From: Martinezella rhizogenes
GTDB lineage: Bacteria > Pseudomonadota > Alphaproteobacteria > Rhizobiales > Rhizobiaceae
Direction: 5' to 3'
Assembly: GCA_013322215.1 (NCBI GenBank)
Contig: JAAMEZ010000041.1
Span: forward strand, 124,001 to 188,000
DNA: 64,000 nt
Part shown: one piece after another, positions 16,217 to 25,968 of the stretch
Layout of the letters: the number at the start of each line of letters is the position of its first letter
Position numbering within the stretch: position 1 is the first letter of the stretch
Translations under genes and position numbers: made by a program
The notes under the pieces: model-generated
What the model saw: only the letters and a program-made list of their open reading frames with translations
The model's database searches: none
Told to the model about the DNA's origin: nothing

Positions 16217-16825
16217 ATGGGAATTCGCAAACCCGCTTTGTCTGTCGGGGAGGCCAGGCGGCTTGCCGCCGCTCGACCCGAAATCGTCCATCCTTCTTTG
16301 CCTGTTGCCACCCAAAACTCGACCCTGCCGCAGCCGCCTGAAAATCTCGACGAGGAAGATCGACGACCTGCCCCAGCCACCGCCAAGCGTTGTCACAGCT
16401 CTGATCAGCAATCGATGCTGACCGTGGATGCTTTGAGTTCGACGACAGCGCCAGGAAAGATCCAGGTCTTCCTTTCAGCGCGCCCGCCCGCGCCTGAAGT
16501 ATCGAAGATATATGACAACCTGATCCTGCAATACAGTCCTTCCAAGTCGCTACAAATGATCTTGCGCCGTGCGCTTGGCGATTTTGAAAACATGCTGGCG
16601 GATGGATCGTTTCGTGCGGCTCCGAAGAGTTATCCGATCCCTCACACAGCTTTCGAAAAATCAATCATCGTTCAGACCTCCCGCATGTTCCCGGTCTCGC
16701 TAATAGAAGTCGCTCGCAATCACTTTGATCCATTGGGATTGGAGACCGCCCGGGCTTTTGGCCACAAGCTGGCTACCGCAGCGCTTGCATGTTTCTTTGC
16801 TCGGGAGAAGGCAACGAACAGCTGA
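16217..16825 (+). CDS. virC2: VirC2, overdrive-binding protein
   Basis: Protein of 202 residues starting MGIRKPALSVGEARRLAAAR, the usual family start; a GTG two codons upstream overlaps the virC1 stop. The C-terminal half, from about residue 80, forms the ribbon-helix-helix DNA-binding fold of the family. The N-terminal part is Pro-rich and disordered. It works with VirC1 at overdrive to help VirD1/VirD2 nicking. Confidence 0.94.
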   Translation: MGIRKPALSVGEARRLAAARPEIVHPSLPVATQNSTLPQPPENLDEEDRRPAPATAKRCHSSDQQSMLTVDALSSTTAPGKIQVFLSARPPAPEVSKIYDNLILQYSPSKSLQMILRRALGDFENMLADGSFRAAPKSYPIPHTAFEKSIIVQTSRMFPVSLIEVARNHFDPLGLETARAFGHKLATAALACFFAREKATNS

Positions 16826-16912
16826 TCTCTCAAAAGATAGGACCCATCCAATCACTCCGCAGTGCTGAGTTTTTCGGATAGTACCGAGGAAAGGCAGCTT
16901 TGCCAAGCCGCA

Positions 16913-16945
16913 TAGCAATCTGCTCACGTTGGGAACAGATTGCTA
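16913..16945. terminator. Hairpin between convergent virC2 and virG
   Basis: Perfect 10-bp arms TAGCAATCTG (16913-16922) and CAGATTGCTA (16936-16945) around a 13-base loop, between the ends of convergent genes. There is no long T run, so this may be a weak bidirectional terminator. Confidence 0.55.
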
Positions 16946-16966
16946 AAGGCGAAATGCACCTCTACC

Positions 16967-17692
16967 TCAGGCCGCCATCACACCCCCGTACGAAACATCC
17001 ACGTCAGCGTCAAAGAAATAGCCAGCACCTCTTGCAGTCTTGATCAACTGAGGGGTCGTCGGATCCCCCTCAAGCTTCCGGCGCAGCCGCAAAATGAGGA
17101 CATCAATACTTCTGTCATACACCTCCTCCTCGCGTACCCGACTGGCGATCAGAAGCTGCTCCCGGGATAGGACGTCGCGCGGCTTCTCCAGGAAAGCAAC
17201 CAGGAGATTAAACTCACCTGCCGTGAGTTTCACCTCACTGCCCTCTTCCGAAATCAAGCGGCGTCGCCTGAGATTAAGTGTCCAGTCAGCGAAACTAAAT
17301 GAGCGTCGATCTTTGGTTCGCGCGACACTGGGCCGCACGCGTAACGCAACACGGATGCGCGCCAGAAATTCCCGCGTCCCAAAAGGCTTGGCAATAAAAT
17401 CGGTTGCTCCCAACTCGAGCGCAATAACTTTGTCCGCCTCTTCGAGGCGAGCGCCGCTAATAATTATGATTGGAACATCGGACTTCGTGGCCAGACTACG
17501 AACAATTTCAAGCCCATCTTCGCGACCCAAATTAAGATCGACGACCACGACATCGACCGTCTCGGAGCAGAGTACACGATTGAACTGCTTGCTGTCGGCT
17601 ACCGCAGTCACCTTAAAGGCATGGATCGTAAGATACTCGACTATAAGATGCCGCATAGCGACATCGTCATCGATGACAAGAACGTGTTTCAA
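16967..17692 (-). CDS. virG: VirG, response regulator of the vir regulon
   Basis: OmpR/PhoB-type regulator activated by VirA, binding vir boxes. I use the TTG at 17692 (241 residues, KHVLVIDDDVAMRHLIVEYL after the start) because GAGAGGTGA stands five bases upstream, and octopine virG is known to start at UUG. An ATG 12 codons further upstream (17728) has no comparable ribosome site. The receiver holds the acidic pocket (IDDD) and phospho-Asp52 in VVVVDLN; the winged-helix domain follows from about residue 130. Upstream, near 17852-17876, TTGTCATAAAACGGAGACAT loosely resembles a PhoB site, fitting known phosphate-starvation control of virG. Confidence 0.95.
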   Translation of the reverse strand: MKHVLVIDDDVAMRHLIVEYLTIHAFKVTAVADSKQFNRVLCSETVDVVVVDLNLGREDGLEIVRSLATKSDVPIIIISGARLEEADKVIALELGATDFIAKPFGTREFLARIRVALRVRPSVARTKDRRSFSFADWTLNLRRRRLISEEGSEVKLTAGEFNLLVAFLEKPRDVLSREQLLIASRVREEEVYDRSIDVLILRLRRKLEGDPTTPQLIKTARGAGYFFDADVDVSYGGVMAA

Positions 17693-17946
17693 CGGTTCAC
17701 CTCTCAATCTAGGATCCTGGCCAGCCATTTGCAGCTCAACAGAATTTATACACGTAAAGGTTGTATTCGTTAGACTCCACTCGTCAATTTTCTCTCACTA
17801 CACGGGCATTTCGGCAAGATTTCGACCAAACCGCGCACGACAGAAATGCAAACTAGATGTCTCCGTTTTATGACAAAGATTGCTGAGCATTGCTACAAAC
17901 GTAATTCTACAACGCGCCATGCGGCATTTAGAAACATGGATCACAA

Positions 17947-18981
17947 CTACTGCTGGTTAAGAAGATCGCCTATTGTCTCACCGCGCCGACGCGCATCGGC
18001 AGCGAGCCAGATTTCGCCCACCTCGTAAATGTCACCGTGGGCACGGAAGGGTACGATGACATCAACTGCGGTTGCGAGCATGTCAATCAGGGTGCGATCT
18101 TCCAAGCTAGCCCCCTGAGCGCTGCTTTTCACGAGCGAAAATAGCTTTTTGAAACCTTGGACGGGATTGGCACCATGTATTGTGGAAATCGATCCCGGAT
18201 GCCCTGAGACGACTTCACTCAGATAAGCCCACGCGGCATCGTCGCGTATCTCGCCGAGCAGTATTCGGTCCGGTCGCATGCGCAGGCTAGCCTGTAGCAG
18301 GTGCTCAGCGGTCACTGCGCCCAGCCCAGCCCCATTCTTAGAATAAAGCAGCCTTACGTGGTTCTCGTGTGGAATGACGAGTTCGAGCGTATCTTCGATG
18401 GTAATCAGCCTTTCCTGCGGCGGGATAGCGTTGATCAAGGTCTTGCTCATCGTTGTCTTGCCACTCCCGGTGGGTCCGCAAAGCAGCATCGTCAACCGAC
18501 CAACGACACATGCGTGCAGAAACGCCTCCAGATCCCCGTTGTCATAGTACCGAAGGATAGCTTCATCATGCTGATCATGCCGTTTTTTTCGTCCCTTCCA
18601 CTGATTCCACCTCGGAGCATCGTAACGGGACGAGACTTCTTTGAGACTAGAAACACGGGAACTTGGCCGTCGAATCGTCAAGCTGACGGTGCCCGACGGT
18701 ACCGTCGGCGGCAAACAGATTTGCAGCCGCTCGCCGTCTGGAAGTTCAGTTGCGCAAAGTGGGTTGCGTGGTCCAACGTCCTGTTTTCTCAGCGCGCCTG
18801 CTAAAATAGCGATATCTTCGAGATCGTCATAGGAGACAGGCAAAGGGAACTTGAGGAAGGCGCCGGCCTGGCGCACAAATGCCTCCCCAGGTCGATTTAT
18901 CGCAACTTCTTCGGTCCGCGGGTCATCGAGCCATTCCAAAATTGGCTTGAGAAGGATTCGTAATTGCGGATCCACCTCCAT
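17947..18981 (-). CDS. virB11: VirB11, traffic ATPase of the type IV secretion system
   Basis: Protein of 344 residues starting MEVDPQLRILLKPILEWLDD; the frame is open 42 codons further upstream, overlapping virB10, but the family starts here. It is a hexameric cytoplasmic ATPase at the inner membrane that with VirB4 and VirD4 powers T-pilus assembly and substrate passage. Walker A CGPTGSGKTTMSK, the Asp box around ITIEDTLEL, Walker B RPDRILLGEIRDD and the His box GHPGSISTIH are all present. It is the last gene of virB. Confidence 0.96.
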   Translation of the reverse strand: MEVDPQLRILLKPILEWLDDPRTEEVAINRPGEAFVRQAGAFLKFPLPVSYDDLEDIAILAGALRKQDVGPRNPLCATELPDGERLQICLPPTVPSGTVSLTIRRPSSRVSSLKEVSSRYDAPRWNQWKGRKKRHDQHDEAILRYYDNGDLEAFLHACVVGRLTMLLCGPTGSGKTTMSKTLINAIPPQERLITIEDTLELVIPHENHVRLLYSKNGAGLGAVTAEHLLQASLRMRPDRILLGEIRDDAAWAYLSEVVSGHPGSISTIHGANPVQGFKKLFSLVKSSAQGASLEDRTLIDMLATAVDVIVPFRAHGDIYEVGEIWLAADARRRGETIGDLLNQQ

Positions 18982-19021
18982 TTGTATCGTATCTCCATCT
19001 GTAAGTGATAAGTTGAATTCG

Positions 19022-20155
19022 TTATGGACGGCGATCCCGCCCCCGCGCCGCGCGACCAGCCATACGAAGCTGGTATATGCCTGAGAAATCGAGATCCCGT
19101 GCGACAAAAATGGAGACCGTGTCGCCCTGATTCTTCTTCAGGGTTGGCGGTATGTTGATCGTGGCCTTGAGGGCTGTGTCTGCCGTTTGTTCACCGTTAT
19201 TCTGGACGCTGTTGAAGCTCGTCCCTCCACCCGAGCTGCCAGCGTAGGTGCTCGCTGCCTGGAAGGCACCTTGGACGACACTCAAGAGCATGGCCCCGCT
19301 AAAGCGCTGCCAGAAGTGATTGTCGACGGTGCCCGGCAATCCCGAGCGACCGAGTTCGTCAGCGCTTGGTGACGCAAGCGAAATCATGGCATGGTCGGGT
19401 GTCTCCGCCCGATCCCAGAGCACAAAAACACGCGTATCTCCCTGTTGCAAACCGCGCTGGATCTCGCCAACAACGGTGGTGCCGCGATCAAGAAGCACAA
19501 CGTTGTTCGTTGTTCCACGAACATCCCAGGGTAACACGCATTTTACATAGCCTGCCAGACTGGTGTCGATTGCCGTTTGCAAGATACATGGAATAATCGT
19601 CCCCTCCGTCACCATGAAGTCGGGATGAGGCAAGAGCGTAGCCCTGGTGGGCTGCAGCTCGGTGGGCTTCATGCGTATCGAGAGATCATTCTCGGCGGAC
19701 ACTTCGACCTTCGGCAAAGGACTGTCTTCCCCATTGCCTTCGCGTCTTCGGTCCGTTTCGCCTTGTTGAACGCGCTTGCTGGTCCCTTGATCACCACTGG
19801 TGTACGCAAAAATCGGTGTTTCTTCCGGCCGCGGCTCATGCCGTTCCGGCTCACTTCGTGCTGGCGGAGGAGCAGTCGGCTGAACAGCTTCCTGGGCAGC
19901 CGGAGGATCAAGTGTAACGTCAATCGGAGCCGGATGAAATGGCTTGGTGTTCGTGGCGATCATGGTTGACGGGGGTGCGTCCCCGTTTTCCTTCTTTTCA
20001 CGCCCGCCAAGCCAAATGAGGCTAAGTGATAGCGCGAGAACTACACCTCCTACGATCAACTTTTGAGCCCCCGAAAGGCGCCGGTGATGTGTGTCGGAGA
20101 CCAGGGACCCCGACGCATCGACATCATGCGCCGATTGCTGATTGTCGTCGTTCAC
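19022..20155 (-). CDS. virB10: VirB10, envelope-spanning channel scaffold
   Basis: Protein of 377 residues. I start at the GTG at 20155 (giving NDDNQQSAHDVDASGSLVSD), which overlaps the virB9 stop as GTGA and gives the known family length. A short cytoplasmic tail is followed by one membrane helix (about 32-52, LIVGGVVLALSLSLIWL), a Pro-rich periplasmic stretch and the conserved C-terminal beta-barrel domain from about residue 150. It senses ATP use at the inner membrane and gates the outer-membrane pore with VirB7 and VirB9. Confidence 0.95.
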   Translation of the reverse strand: MNDDNQQSAHDVDASGSLVSDTHHRRLSGAQKLIVGGVVLALSLSLIWLGGREKKENGDAPPSTMIATNTKPFHPAPIDVTLDPPAAQEAVQPTAPPPARSEPERHEPRPEETPIFAYTSGDQGTSKRVQQGETDRRREGNGEDSPLPKVEVSAENDLSIRMKPTELQPTRATLLPHPDFMVTEGTIIPCILQTAIDTSLAGYVKCVLPWDVRGTTNNVVLLDRGTTVVGEIQRGLQQGDTRVFVLWDRAETPDHAMISLASPSADELGRSGLPGTVDNHFWQRFSGAMLLSVVQGAFQAASTYAGSSGGGTSFNSVQNNGEQTADTALKATINIPPTLKKNQGDTVSIFVARDLDFSGIYQLRMAGRAARGRDRRP

Positions 20156-21033
20156 CCTCTCACCTCCTTTAGGACGCGCTTCACATCGGGCCTCACAGTG
20201 CCCGTCTCCGGCCTGCGGCCGACGGGATCGTAGGCGGTATTCCAAATGCATAATACCGTGTGGCCATCCCTCAGACGCCAACCACGGGAAACCGAAGAAA
20301 TCTCGACATAGCTCCCTTTGACTGAATAGTTAGCGACAGCTTCCTTTCCATCCGGATTTATCGTGTAGATGGAGGGTATGCGTACATTACCTGGGAAGTG
20401 AAATACCGTCGTAAATCCATCATCGAAGACTTCGAGCGGCAACAGCGAACGATCGCCCTGAGCGACATAGTGCCAATTCTTGTCCTCGGCACCAACGGTC
20501 GTGGCAGGCTGCTCCAATAAACCCTCTGCTCTCTGTTGATATTGCGCTTCCGCACGTATACGGTCTGCAACAGCCTTCTCTTGTGCCGCCTTCTGGCGAG
20601 CCGCTGCGTCATCGGCAGGGTAAGCGAATTGTACGCTATAGTAGAGATCGGCCTGCTCTTTATCGAGGTGCGGCAGCGTCTTGGAAGAGATGCTGAAAAC
20701 GTAGCGTCGCATACCGGCGTCACTCGCAGTTAGCACGACCACTGGCTGGGGTGGGAGAACCTTGCTAGCCTTGAAGAAAAGATAATTTCCGCGTGGAAGG
20801 GCCGCGAGATCTTTGCTATTGGAAACGGCAACAGCTGTCACCGTTTCGTTAGCCCCGAAAGTAACAACCAAAGTGGCTCCAACCGCCGTTGAAAGGCGCA
20901 CCACTTGATCGGGATTGTAAGCGAGATAACGCATGCGCGGATCAAGTCTGCCCGCCGTTGGCGTGTCTTCAGCCCTCGCGCCAATCGCCGCAAAAAGTAA
21001 ACATGCCAGAGTGAGAAATGCTTTTTTCGTCAT
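20152..21033 (-). CDS. virB9: VirB9, outer-membrane core component
   Basis: Protein of 293 residues with a signal peptide (MTKKAFLTLACLLFAAIGARA, cleaved before EDTP). It forms the outer-membrane core with VirB7 and VirB10. Cys262, which makes the disulfide to VirB7 Cys24, is present in VLCIWNTAYD. It overlaps the start of virB10 and the end of virB8 by four bases each. Confidence 0.95.
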   Translation of the reverse strand: MTKKAFLTLACLLFAAIGARAEDTPTAGRLDPRMRYLAYNPDQVVRLSTAVGATLVVTFGANETVTAVAVSNSKDLAALPRGNYLFFKASKVLPPQPVVVLTASDAGMRRYVFSISSKTLPHLDKEQADLYYSVQFAYPADDAAARQKAAQEKAVADRIRAEAQYQQRAEGLLEQPATTVGAEDKNWHYVAQGDRSLLPLEVFDDGFTTVFHFPGNVRIPSIYTINPDGKEAVANYSVKGSYVEISSVSRGWRLRDGHTVLCIWNTAYDPVGRRPETGTVRPDVKRVLKEVRG

Positions 21034-21743
21034 GGTTCGCTGTGGCCTGCGTTCGAAACGGTATCTTCCGATGTCTGGTAGGAGGTGACAACCAAGCCTC
21101 CCGGGTTGGTCAGTCTCAATCTGCCGGGCAAGCTGGTCACCTTTTCATAACGAACCGTAGCAGTCCAAGTGCTCGCCATCGGCATTTTGCCGTCAACGAT
21201 GAGGGTTCGCTTATAGCGAATTTGCTGCACACCCGGAGTAACATCATTCGAAGCGATGTGTTCGACCTCTAGCCTGCCGTGTTTGCCGAGGATGACTTGA
21301 GGCGAAGTTGGATTGGGATAATTGAAGAATTGCTGATAATTTTGGCGCACCATTGGGGCGCTGAAGTTCGAGACCAGGTCATAGGCGTACTGGGCGGTAT
21401 CGGCATCATAGCTCTCGCGCAGCCGAACATACTCCCACAGTGAGGCGTTAACGACGGCCTCCTCTTGAGTTGCAGGCAATCGGGAGACGGACACCTCGCT
21501 GTCAACGGTGCCATCCGGCCGTATCCATAGATATACCGGCACAAGCCTGATCAGCGGCACCATGGTGGCAATTGTGAAGGCTTGCGCAACATTCCCCAAA
21601 ACCGCGATGGTTGCGACAGCTGCAATGACCTTGGAGAGGCGCCGCGCTGATTTCGCACGCGCAGTTTGGAAAGCTTCCACTTCCTTGTAGTGCTCAGCCA
21701 GGGTTTCCCGCGCTACTAGCAAGGCGTATTCAGACCCCTTCAT
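21030..21743 (-). CDS. virB8: VirB8, inner-membrane assembly factor
   Basis: Protein of 237 residues starting MKGSEYALLVARETLAEHYK; an in-frame ATG three codons upstream is possible but the family starts here. One membrane helix lies at about 40-62, and the rest is periplasmic with the NTF2-like fold. It nucleates assembly of the channel and touches VirB4, VirB5, VirB9 and VirB10. Confidence 0.95.
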   Translation of the reverse strand: MKGSEYALLVARETLAEHYKEVEAFQTARAKSARRLSKVIAAVATIAVLGNVAQAFTIATMVPLIRLVPVYLWIRPDGTVDSEVSVSRLPATQEEAVVNASLWEYVRLRESYDADTAQYAYDLVSNFSAPMVRQNYQQFFNYPNPTSPQVILGKHGRLEVEHIASNDVTPGVQQIRYKRTLIVDGKMPMASTWTATVRYEKVTSLPGRLRLTNPGGLVVTSYQTSEDTVSNAGHSEP

Positions 21744-21897
21744 GGCGACCACCTACGTTGCTGAGCTGAAGATCTGACGGCGTAGGCTGCCATCGCCCCA
21801 CATTCAGCGGGAATATTGGGCCTTTGCAGCTCGCCAATTTATCGTTTGTCTGGCAGCCGCCTAAAGCGAGAGCCAGGCACAGCAGGCAATATTTCAT
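21730..21897 (-). CDS. virB7: VirB7, lipoprotein of the core complex
   Basis: Protein of 55 residues, the family's exact length. The signal peptide ends in the lipobox LALGGC, so Cys15 is lipid-modified. Cys24 is the partner of VirB9 Cys262. It overlaps the start of virB8 by 14 bases. It anchors and stabilises VirB9 at the outer membrane. Confidence 0.95.
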   Translation of the reverse strand: MKYCLLCLALALGGCQTNDKLASCKGPIFPLNVGRWQPTPSDLQLSNVGGRHEGV

Positions 21898-21931
21898 AGA
21901 GTTCTCCACCGACGTGAATTTTTTGCGGGAC

Positions 21932-22819
21932 CTAACGACGCTCGACCTGAGCGAAGCGACGGTACAAGCTGTTGGCAGATTGGGTCGCGCCGCTCCAATA
22001 ACTGCCTCCGATGTTGCCGGCGATTGCCGGCAAAGCGACAATGAGTGCGTCACCAGTCAGAAAGAACATGTCGAGTTCGTAAAGACCAATGATCTTGGCC
22101 GCGGTCGTACCGGCAAGGGTGATTACACCAAGCATAAGCGTGAGTGCAGTCGCTTCGGTTAGGATGACTATTGTCGCCACGAGGTTTAGCAGGAGAAGTA
22201 GGAGACCATAGGTGATAAGTTGCCCGATCCACTTTGCCGCGATGTCGCGCGTGCGATCAAAGATATATCCCGTGAGGATCAAAGGGCCGATCGCCAGAAG
22301 CACTTTCGTGAGAATTCCGACGGCGTCGTAGATTCCGAAGGCAGACCAGAGCGTGCCATAAAAGACCCACTGAGCCCCCTGGAAAGCAAGGATGTCCTGG
22401 TCATTCATCGGGCCGATTTCAGATGCAATTCTCTGAAATGCAGCCTGGGTTAGGGCGAACATTGTATCGAGCTGAGCGGGAATGGTCTGCAGAGGCAGGC
22501 CGCTGCCACTAAACTGCTGAATAAAGTTTGGAATCGTCTCTTCAAAGACTGAAACCACATAGTCGTGGTAGTTGGCCTGCCCGACGACAAGGGCAACAAC
22601 GACGGTGACCGTGATCACCCGAGTGATACCGCCGCGCGTGTCGATTTCGCCACGCATGACCAGAATACCCTGAACGATAATCCAAAGAGTGACGCAGGCG
22701 ACCAATGGCGCGCTCACCGCCTCTTGGATCGTCCCAAGCATTGTGTCCAGGCTTGTCGTAAAGGCTAGATCGAAGATCGTATGAATGGCCGTAAACGGCG
22801 CCGGGATCGTGAAATTCAT
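21932..22819 (-). CDS. virB6: VirB6, polytopic inner-membrane channel protein
   Basis: Protein of 295 residues starting MNFTIPAPFTAIHTIFDLAF; the open frame continues 58 codons upstream over virB5 but is not conserved. Several hydrophobic helices are visible, for example LVACVTLWIIVQGILVM, VITVTVVVALVVG and LITYGLLLLLLNLVATIVIL. It contacts the T-strand during passage and is needed for VirB7/VirB9 complex formation. Confidence 0.94.
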   Translation of the reverse strand: MNFTIPAPFTAIHTIFDLAFTTSLDTMLGTIQEAVSAPLVACVTLWIIVQGILVMRGEIDTRGGITRVITVTVVVALVVGQANYHDYVVSVFEETIPNFIQQFSGSGLPLQTIPAQLDTMFALTQAAFQRIASEIGPMNDQDILAFQGAQWVFYGTLWSAFGIYDAVGILTKVLLAIGPLILTGYIFDRTRDIAAKWIGQLITYGLLLLLLNLVATIVILTEATALTLMLGVITLAGTTAAKIIGLYELDMFFLTGDALIVALPAIAGNIGGSYWSGATQSANSLYRRFAQVERR

Positions 22820-22919
22820 CGTTTGGACCTGACCTTGACTGGCTTGTCGCAGAATGTCGGATACAATGAACTCGCATCCTGAAATGTGCAGATGGGCGGC
22901 ACGAATAAGTCGCCCAGTC

Positions 22920-23582
22920 TCAGGGGACGGCCCCAAAGATGACCGCAGTCTTTTGATGCTCCTTACGTTGAGCGGCCGCCTCTTCCGCCTCATGAAGGCC
23001 AGCCTGCGCGGTGGTCATCGTTAACAAGCTGGTCGCCTGTACATTTTGAATCATTGCGTCATGGATCTGCTTGAGAAGCAAACCGTTGGTAACGGTTGCC
23101 TGCATGATATTGCGAGAGCGAGAAAGCTGTGTCGAGGTCTCGGCATTCGCTGTTAAGCGTTTGTCCATCGTCTCCAGGTTGTCAGCCGCAATGCCCGCGC
23201 TATTTGCGGAACCGGTGATCTGCGATCGCAACAGATCCGCTTCAGCGTCGCCACCAACTACGGCGCGATCTGTATCGGTGGTGATCGCACGTGCCGTGGT
23301 CGACATTGGCATTCGCGGCGAAAACATTTCCGTGTCCAAGTCCCTGGTCGAGGGATACTGATTTTTTTGGTTGAGCGAAGTTAGTAGGCCGGTGACGCCA
23401 TAAGCCGAGGTTAACATCGCCACCATCGTTATGGTCTGTTCGAGATTTGCCGCAGTCTCGAGCGCCGTCGCCAGCGTCTCAGCTTCCGTCGCCGGATCGC
23501 TGACAACGAACTGCGCCCGCGCGGGCCCGACCGAAAGAAGGCTGACGGCCATGGCCGCAGCAACAAGTTGCATGATCTTCAT
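22920..23582 (-). CDS. virB5: VirB5, minor T-pilus tip protein
   Basis: Protein of 220 residues with a signal peptide (MKIMQLVAAAMAVSLLSVGP, cleaved after ARA before QFVV). The start at 23582 gives the family length, although the frame is open further upstream over virB4. It sits at the T-pilus tip and is thought to take part in host contact. A gap of 100 bases to virB6 is the largest in virB2-B10. Confidence 0.94.
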   Translation of the reverse strand: MKIMQLVAAAMAVSLLSVGPARAQFVVSDPATEAETLATALETAANLEQTITMVAMLTSAYGVTGLLTSLNQKNQYPSTRDLDTEMFSPRMPMSTTARAITTDTDRAVVGGDAEADLLRSQITGSANSAGIAADNLETMDKRLTANAETSTQLSRSRNIMQATVTNGLLLKQIHDAMIQNVQATSLLTMTTAQAGLHEAEEAAAQRKEHQKTAVIFGAVP

Positions 23583-23598
23583 AGTTCCCCACCTTTGA

Positions 23599-25968
23599 TC
23601 AATCTTTTGCCTCGTGGTAACGAGCCATAAATTCGCTGAGCCAGGCTGATGGGTTGTCCCCCTGTACTTTGCGAAGCTGATCCGCGAAGCGCACCGTGTT
23701 GGCGCGCCCCGAAAGTACGGCGACATATTCGCGCATTTCCCGCAGATCGAATTCGCAGACGACGCTTCCGCTTTCTCGTTTAAGCAGAAACTTCCGGCTA
23801 CCTACTGCCATGTCTTCACGGATCGCCTGAAATTCCTTTTCAGTACATTTCAGTCCATCGATGTAAGCCGATCGATCTGCCGTGGGTGAAGGATAGAAAA
23901 TCTTCGTCATACATTGCGCGACGAGACTGGCGCCTAGCTGCGATTCCAGGACATGCTCAGGTTGCTGCGTTGCCAGTATCAGCATCCCATTGTTTTTGCG
24001 GACAGTAAGCAGGAACTTGTCGACGACCGCCGCAAATTTAGGATTTAGCAAATAGGCGCGAAACTCATCGCAACTCATCACAAACCGACGGCCGTCAACC
24101 ATGGCTCCAATGCGGTGCAGAAGATATGCTGCGGCGGCAGCGCATACTTCCTCATATTCGAGAAGATGCGTCATGTCGAAACCAGTAATCGAAGGATCCA
24201 ACTTTACTTCGTCGAGCTCGCCGTCGAACGCCCAGCCTAGTGCATTGCCACGGCACCAGCGTTGGAGTCTCGCTCCCGCCCCTTCGGCGGGTCCATGCAA
24301 CAAAAATTCGCGTAACCCCGCGATTGAGCGCATGTGGGGATCAAACGAGAGCTGCCGATGGATACCCCGCACCAGACGGCGATTTTCCTCGGGGGATATT
24401 CCTCCACGGCCATCGCTCTCAATGAGCGCCACGATCCATTCGCGCAGAAAATCATGTGAAGCCGCTGTATTTTCCAGGCCACGCAATGGCGCCAATCCGC
24501 TCGGCGCTCCTCTACGGAGCGCCAAATATGTTCCCCCGGTGGCGCGAACCAGCAGCTCACTGCCGCGGTCCTTGTCGAAGAGGACAACCGCACCCGCGCG
24601 GTCGACCATGCTCTGCTCGAGCATCGCGAGGATAAAGGTCATGAGCGTCGTTTTACCCCTCCCGATGGGACCGAATATCGCCGTCATGCCGACATCGTGC
24701 TCGTGCGGGATGTAGTCGAAAGGGGTTCCACCATTGGTACGAAAGCGCGCAATCGCGTTGCCCCAGTGACCTGAGCCGGATCCCTCGGGAAAATTCTCGA
24801 ATGAGACTAAACCAGCGAAGTTGCGCGATGTGATCGCTCCCGGACGCGTGCGCCACTTATAGTTGCCTGGCAGCTGCGACCAATAAGCCGCCTCCATGCC
24901 GATGCCCTCTTGGACAACAACAGCTCCCGCATCCGCCAATCGCGTCCGGGCGCGGGCACCTCTATCTGCAAGACTATTGAGATCATTTGCATATATGCAA
25001 AGACTCAAATGATGCGCCCCCATAACGAATTCGTTGCTCGCTAGTGCGTCCTCCGCCTCGGATAATCTGCTGATTTGGGTGACGGCTTTGTCGCCAGAAC
25101 TCAACATTTGGCTGGACTTGAGGCTGAGCTTCGAGTGGGCTTGCGAGCGAGTCAGAAACGAGAAGCTCTGCGTCAGAACAAGCGGAAAATCGAGAGACAG
25201 TAGCACGTTGAGCATACCCGGTCGCGTCGTTGCGGGGTATTCGCGAAACGAGTAAATAGATCCCACATAACTATCTTTTGGTGTTCGGATCTCGAGTCCC
25301 CGCTTGCCGCAAATAACTCGGTCGGTATAGATCGAGGCGCCGAGCGAACCGCTAACGACGGGAACCGGCGTGAATCGACCAGTCATTATCAGCCGCAGAG
25401 CTTCTCCAACCTCCGTAAAAAGCACATCTTGCTTCTCACGAATACCAAGACGACGCAGGCCGTACGCTTCGAGAGCGCCAGCGACAAGATGCCAGAGATC
25501 TTCCAGGTTCCTGGTTTGAGCTGTGAGATCGTTTTCTTTTTGTCTGTAGCGTTTGGTGAACCTTCTCCTCACTTTGCCAAGCGCGGCCCGGGGAGACACG
25601 ATCAGCGTAAGGAAGTGGTCATTGCGAAGGAGTTTGCCGGAGAGAACGCGCTCCTCAAAAGCTTCGCTCAGACTGGCGGAAAAAGCGCTGCGGAAATGTC
25701 GCGCGGGTGACGGCGGCACATCGTCATGACGTACGAGGTGAGCATATATTGACACATGATCATCAGCGATATTGCGCAAGAGCGTATTAAATGCACGGCA
25801 ACGTGCATTGCGCATTTCGGCATCTTCGAGTTCGAAGGCCATGCCACTTACGTGCGCCATCGTCATGATCGATCCATCTTCTAGAAGGACAATCTGGTCG
25901 CTGAGGTGCCCGACGTAGGGTAGATAGACCTCGCCAGACCTTTCGGTTGTGCCACTTGCTCCGAGCAT
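23599..25968 (-). CDS. virB4: VirB4, energising ATPase of the type IV secretion system
   Basis: Protein of 789 residues, the family's exact length. Walker A is FGPIGRGKTTLMTF at about residue 430-445 and the Walker B region is RRFVMSCDEFRAYL. It dislocates pilin VirB2 from the inner membrane and supports substrate transfer. The ATG at 25968 overlaps the virB3 stop by one base. It has no signal peptide and acts at the cytoplasmic face. Confidence 0.96.
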   Translation of the reverse strand: MLGASGTTERSGEVYLPYVGHLSDQIVLLEDGSIMTMAHVSGMAFELEDAEMRNARCRAFNTLLRNIADDHVSIYAHLVRHDDVPPSPARHFRSAFSASLSEAFEERVLSGKLLRNDHFLTLIVSPRAALGKVRRRFTKRYRQKENDLTAQTRNLEDLWHLVAGALEAYGLRRLGIREKQDVLFTEVGEALRLIMTGRFTPVPVVSGSLGASIYTDRVICGKRGLEIRTPKDSYVGSIYSFREYPATTRPGMLNVLLSLDFPLVLTQSFSFLTRSQAHSKLSLKSSQMLSSGDKAVTQISRLSEAEDALASNEFVMGAHHLSLCIYANDLNSLADRGARARTRLADAGAVVVQEGIGMEAAYWSQLPGNYKWRTRPGAITSRNFAGLVSFENFPEGSGSGHWGNAIARFRTNGGTPFDYIPHEHDVGMTAIFGPIGRGKTTLMTFILAMLEQSMVDRAGAVVLFDKDRGSELLVRATGGTYLALRRGAPSGLAPLRGLENTAASHDFLREWIVALIESDGRGGISPEENRRLVRGIHRQLSFDPHMRSIAGLREFLLHGPAEGAGARLQRWCRGNALGWAFDGELDEVKLDPSITGFDMTHLLEYEEVCAAAAAYLLHRIGAMVDGRRFVMSCDEFRAYLLNPKFAAVVDKFLLTVRKNNGMLILATQQPEHVLESQLGASLVAQCMTKIFYPSPTADRSAYIDGLKCTEKEFQAIREDMAVGSRKFLLKRESGSVVCEFDLREMREYVAVLSGRANTVRFADQLRKVQGDNPSAWLSEFMARYHEAKD

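Noticed and set aside
15861..16664. 267-codon minus-strand frame
   Set aside because: It is antisense to virC1 and virC2, which are securely identified.
22820..22993. 58-codon N-terminal extension of virB6
   Set aside because: It overlaps virB5, is Arg-rich without a membrane signal, and would exceed the family length of 295.
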